This document shows positions 61,581 to 64,000 of a DNA stretch of 64,000 nt, one piece after another. The translations under genes were made by a program, and so were the position numbers. This DNA comes from Priapulus caudatus (lineage: Eukaryota > Priapulida > Priapulimorpha > Priapulimorphida > Priapulidae), in the NCBI RefSeq assembly GCF_000485595.1, contig NW_014577073.1, positions 285,640-349,639 of the forward strand. Direction: 5' to 3'. The notes under the pieces were generated by a model. The model had not been told where the DNA came from and made no database searches. It worked only from the letters and a program-made list of their open reading frames with translations. Each line of letters starts with the position of its first letter. The stretch's first letter is position 1.

Positions 61581-64000
61581 GTAAGCATGCGAACGTATTT
61601 CTCTTTGCGATGTAGGGTGTCGGGAGGGAGGGGGGCAGCCGACGTCGCGCGGTTAAGAATATACGTTTCGTCGTCTGAGCTCGTGCATGCGTGCGGTCTT
61701 CAACCGACGCCACGACTGGATCGTGCGCAGAATGGATGCGAGTACGGGGCACCGAGAAGCGAGAGAGCTCGTGCGTTCACGAGAGAGTGTCGCGGTTGGA
61801 AGGAAATACGAAGAGCCTCGTAGTAAGAATACGGGAGTGTTCCTCCCCCCCACCTCGAGGAGTTTTACTCCCGCGATGAGAAATTAAACGCGTCCTCGCT
61901 TGCCTCCACGTTATCCCTGTACCGTTCCCCTCCCTCCCCCGTCAGCACGTAGGTTACACGTATTTGTTGATTTTCTACTCTTTGAGTTTTAAAGTCGGTT
62001 TGTTTTTTCGTGCTTTTTCTTCATCGCTGCCTCTCGCTGGCTACTGTACAGTGGATGTACCGGGAAGGTTAGATGTGAGAAAGGCGCTCGCGCGAAAGCG
62101 GTCAAAGTAAGGCGTTGATGTCCGATGTCCCTGCCTGGCTGGTGCACATGTAGCCGCAAAACACTGTCTCGTCGGCACAGCCGGGCCTGTCACGCACACG
62201 CGCAGTGTCTCTTACTCTCTCTGTGTGTGTTTGTGTGTGCGTGGCAAGTGTCGGTCTCCTGAGCATATCACAGCCTCTAGAGAGCAATGTTTCACCCTGT
62301 ACGGGCGTGCATGCGAGGGGAGAAGTGGGAGCCTAGCGCCCGCGTTCGTTCTAGGAGAGAGCTTGCGTTATTTCGGAGTGTCCTCGTGCTGGGGTTATAA
62401 TCCGTAGCCCTGAACCCCCCCCCCCTCTCTCTCTCGGCGTAGCTTAGCTGGGAAGTAGAGTGGTGCGCGTACACGGAGTCTTGCAGATCCTTGAGATGGG
62501 TCACCTACCGTTGTCATAGTTACCGACAGCGCTACTCGTTACGGCCAATCACGCTTGGTGTTCACTTCTATTCTTGCATGTTGTTTTGAACTAACACCGC
62601 TAACCATTTTGGTGAAGTGCTGTTTTTGACACTGATGTTCATTTGTTTCTTTTGTGGGTATATGTGTGATGCAGCTGCTTCTTGTAAATTGATGGTTCAA
62701 GTGCAGTGACATTATCAAAGCAGGACACGGGCATATGTATTCACGCCCGCGTCTCTCCCTGTTTAAAATAAATGAACATCATTTAGACAAAAACTGCACA
62801 GGTACCAATCCTTTTGCATGTGCTCTCTTTATGTTTGTAATTGTATATGGTTCTACCCATAACGAAATAACATGTTATACTGTCAGCTAATTGTGGGTAT
62901 TCGTTGTGTAAGGGTTGTCTGTCTATATGTCATTATAAGAGGGTGCAAGAAAATGCAATGTGATATTGCACATAAAAGATATTTTGTATATATACATGTG
63001 TAGGGTATATACATATGTATTACAAAATATTGAACGATTCTTATTATGTTTTTGTATCTTTGACAAGCGTATTTTTATACGTGTTTATATAGATTAACTA
63101 ATAAATCCCAAGAAAAACATAAAAGCAATCTGGCAGATGTTAGGAAATAGGTAGTCATTAATTGAATATGTTCGATGTTTGGCGATGATGATGATTCTTG
63201 TAGTTCAACTTGTCAAGTAACATGTGGGACCGGGATGCTACTGTGACGATCTGCAGTGCTAACACCTAATGTTTATTTTGTCATGAGACTATCATTATTT
63301 TATTCAGCGCAAACTTTCGCGATACAGCTTTAATTGGAAGTTGAGTGAGTGCCAGCTCTCATGACATTAGTATAGTTCGTCGGCACAAGAAATAGCGGCA
63401 ATTTCATCGTGACTTTTGGTTATATGGTCTGTCACATAGGGTCAGGCAATGGAAATATTCTATATAAAGATAGGAATAATAAATATAGCCGTTTATTTGG
63501 CCAGTAGATGGAAGCACATCTCCAGGAATACCCTCACACTTACAAACTGTTATTGCTGAATTGGCTCGATTCTTGAGAAAGTCCCCCTGTAGAGAATATT
63601 ATAAAATCACTGTGGAACTATGCATAACGAGGTAGCGTAGATTCCATCACGCTATTCTAGCGTGGTCCGCTTTACCAAATAGCTGTAGGGAGGAAATGAG
63701 ATGAGCATGCAGATTAATTAGGCAATCACGTGAGCGTTACCTCGCCGTCGCGTGAATTTCCTCTGCAGTTCGTGGTTTAGCATTGTGAAGTTTTGCTCTT
63801 TTGTAATATAGTTTCATGCATGTGCATGATTAGAAACCTGTGCATGAAACTCTTACGCGTGCCGTAGTCTATAGTGGACCAGTACGACCCGCAGGTCTAG
63901 CATGATCCATTGGATAGAGCAGGCAGTTTTGCGCATGTAATTCTTGCATTTTGATGCGAATTGCTCAATATAACGATTCGCATTCAACATTTTGTTTATT
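61581..64000. other. Downstream intron or intergenic sequence, no exon recognised
   Basis: CCDC88 should continue (exon 24 ends in phase 1), but no later exon could be identified. The stretch contains a C run near 62,410, CT/GT-rich patches and a short hairpin around 63,809-63,852 (AGTTTCATGCA against TGCATGAAACT). Confidence 0.5.

Noticed and set aside
62438-62510. tRNA-like TAGCTTAGCTGG D-arm motif
   Set aside because: No acceptor stem, anticodon arm or GGTTCGAATCC T-arm could be placed around it.

Overview
The window is nuclear DNA from an animal, most likely an invertebrate. Protein-coding signal is split into short exons with canonical AG/GT borders and kilobase introns. The background is rich in microsatellites, minisatellites, small inverted-repeat elements and interstitial TTAGGG tracts. 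No bacterial gene organisation, rRNA, tRNA or CRISPR array was seen. The species cannot be fixed from sequence alone.

Right two thirds (20,493-61,580, + strand): one gene, a CCDC88 family member (Girdin/Daple type). 24 exons can be placed by splice sites, matching phases and resemblance to the family. They run from the end of the N-terminal HOOK domain, through a very long coiled coil that includes one GC-rich exon of about 1.2 kb, to the start of the C-terminal region. About 1,345 residues are visible. The first HOOK exons and the C-terminal tail were not found. Family members link microtubules and actin at membranes and modulate trimeric G proteins, but the C-terminal segment that would carry the G-protein-activating motif is not visible here.

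The middle of this gene is present twice, at 26,992-42,988 and 43,014-~59,148, on either side of a gap of exactly 25 N. The copies differ mostly by one-base indels. Exons 4-8 are intact only in copy 1, exons 9, 10 and 12-21 only in copy 2, and exon 11 is a mosaic. This looks like two error-prone contig extensions that overlap but were never merged, not a biological duplication. The real gene would use one set of exons.

Left third (1-20,492): no gene could be recognised. It holds several non-autonomous DNA elements: a 351-bp element with 6-bp target duplications, a 490-bp TTAA-flanked element with arms of about 120 bp, and two elements whose inverted repeats enclose TTAGGG tracts. It also holds a family of 41-77 bp micro-palindromes, two long hairpins (one in a gene intron), and (TGCG)n, (GA)n and (CAG)n repeats. 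A 970-bp assembly gap lies at 20,901-21,870.

A recurring feature of the gene is that minisatellites sit against its exons. Two arrays, after exons 2 and 9, contain repeated copies of the exon end plus the splice donor.
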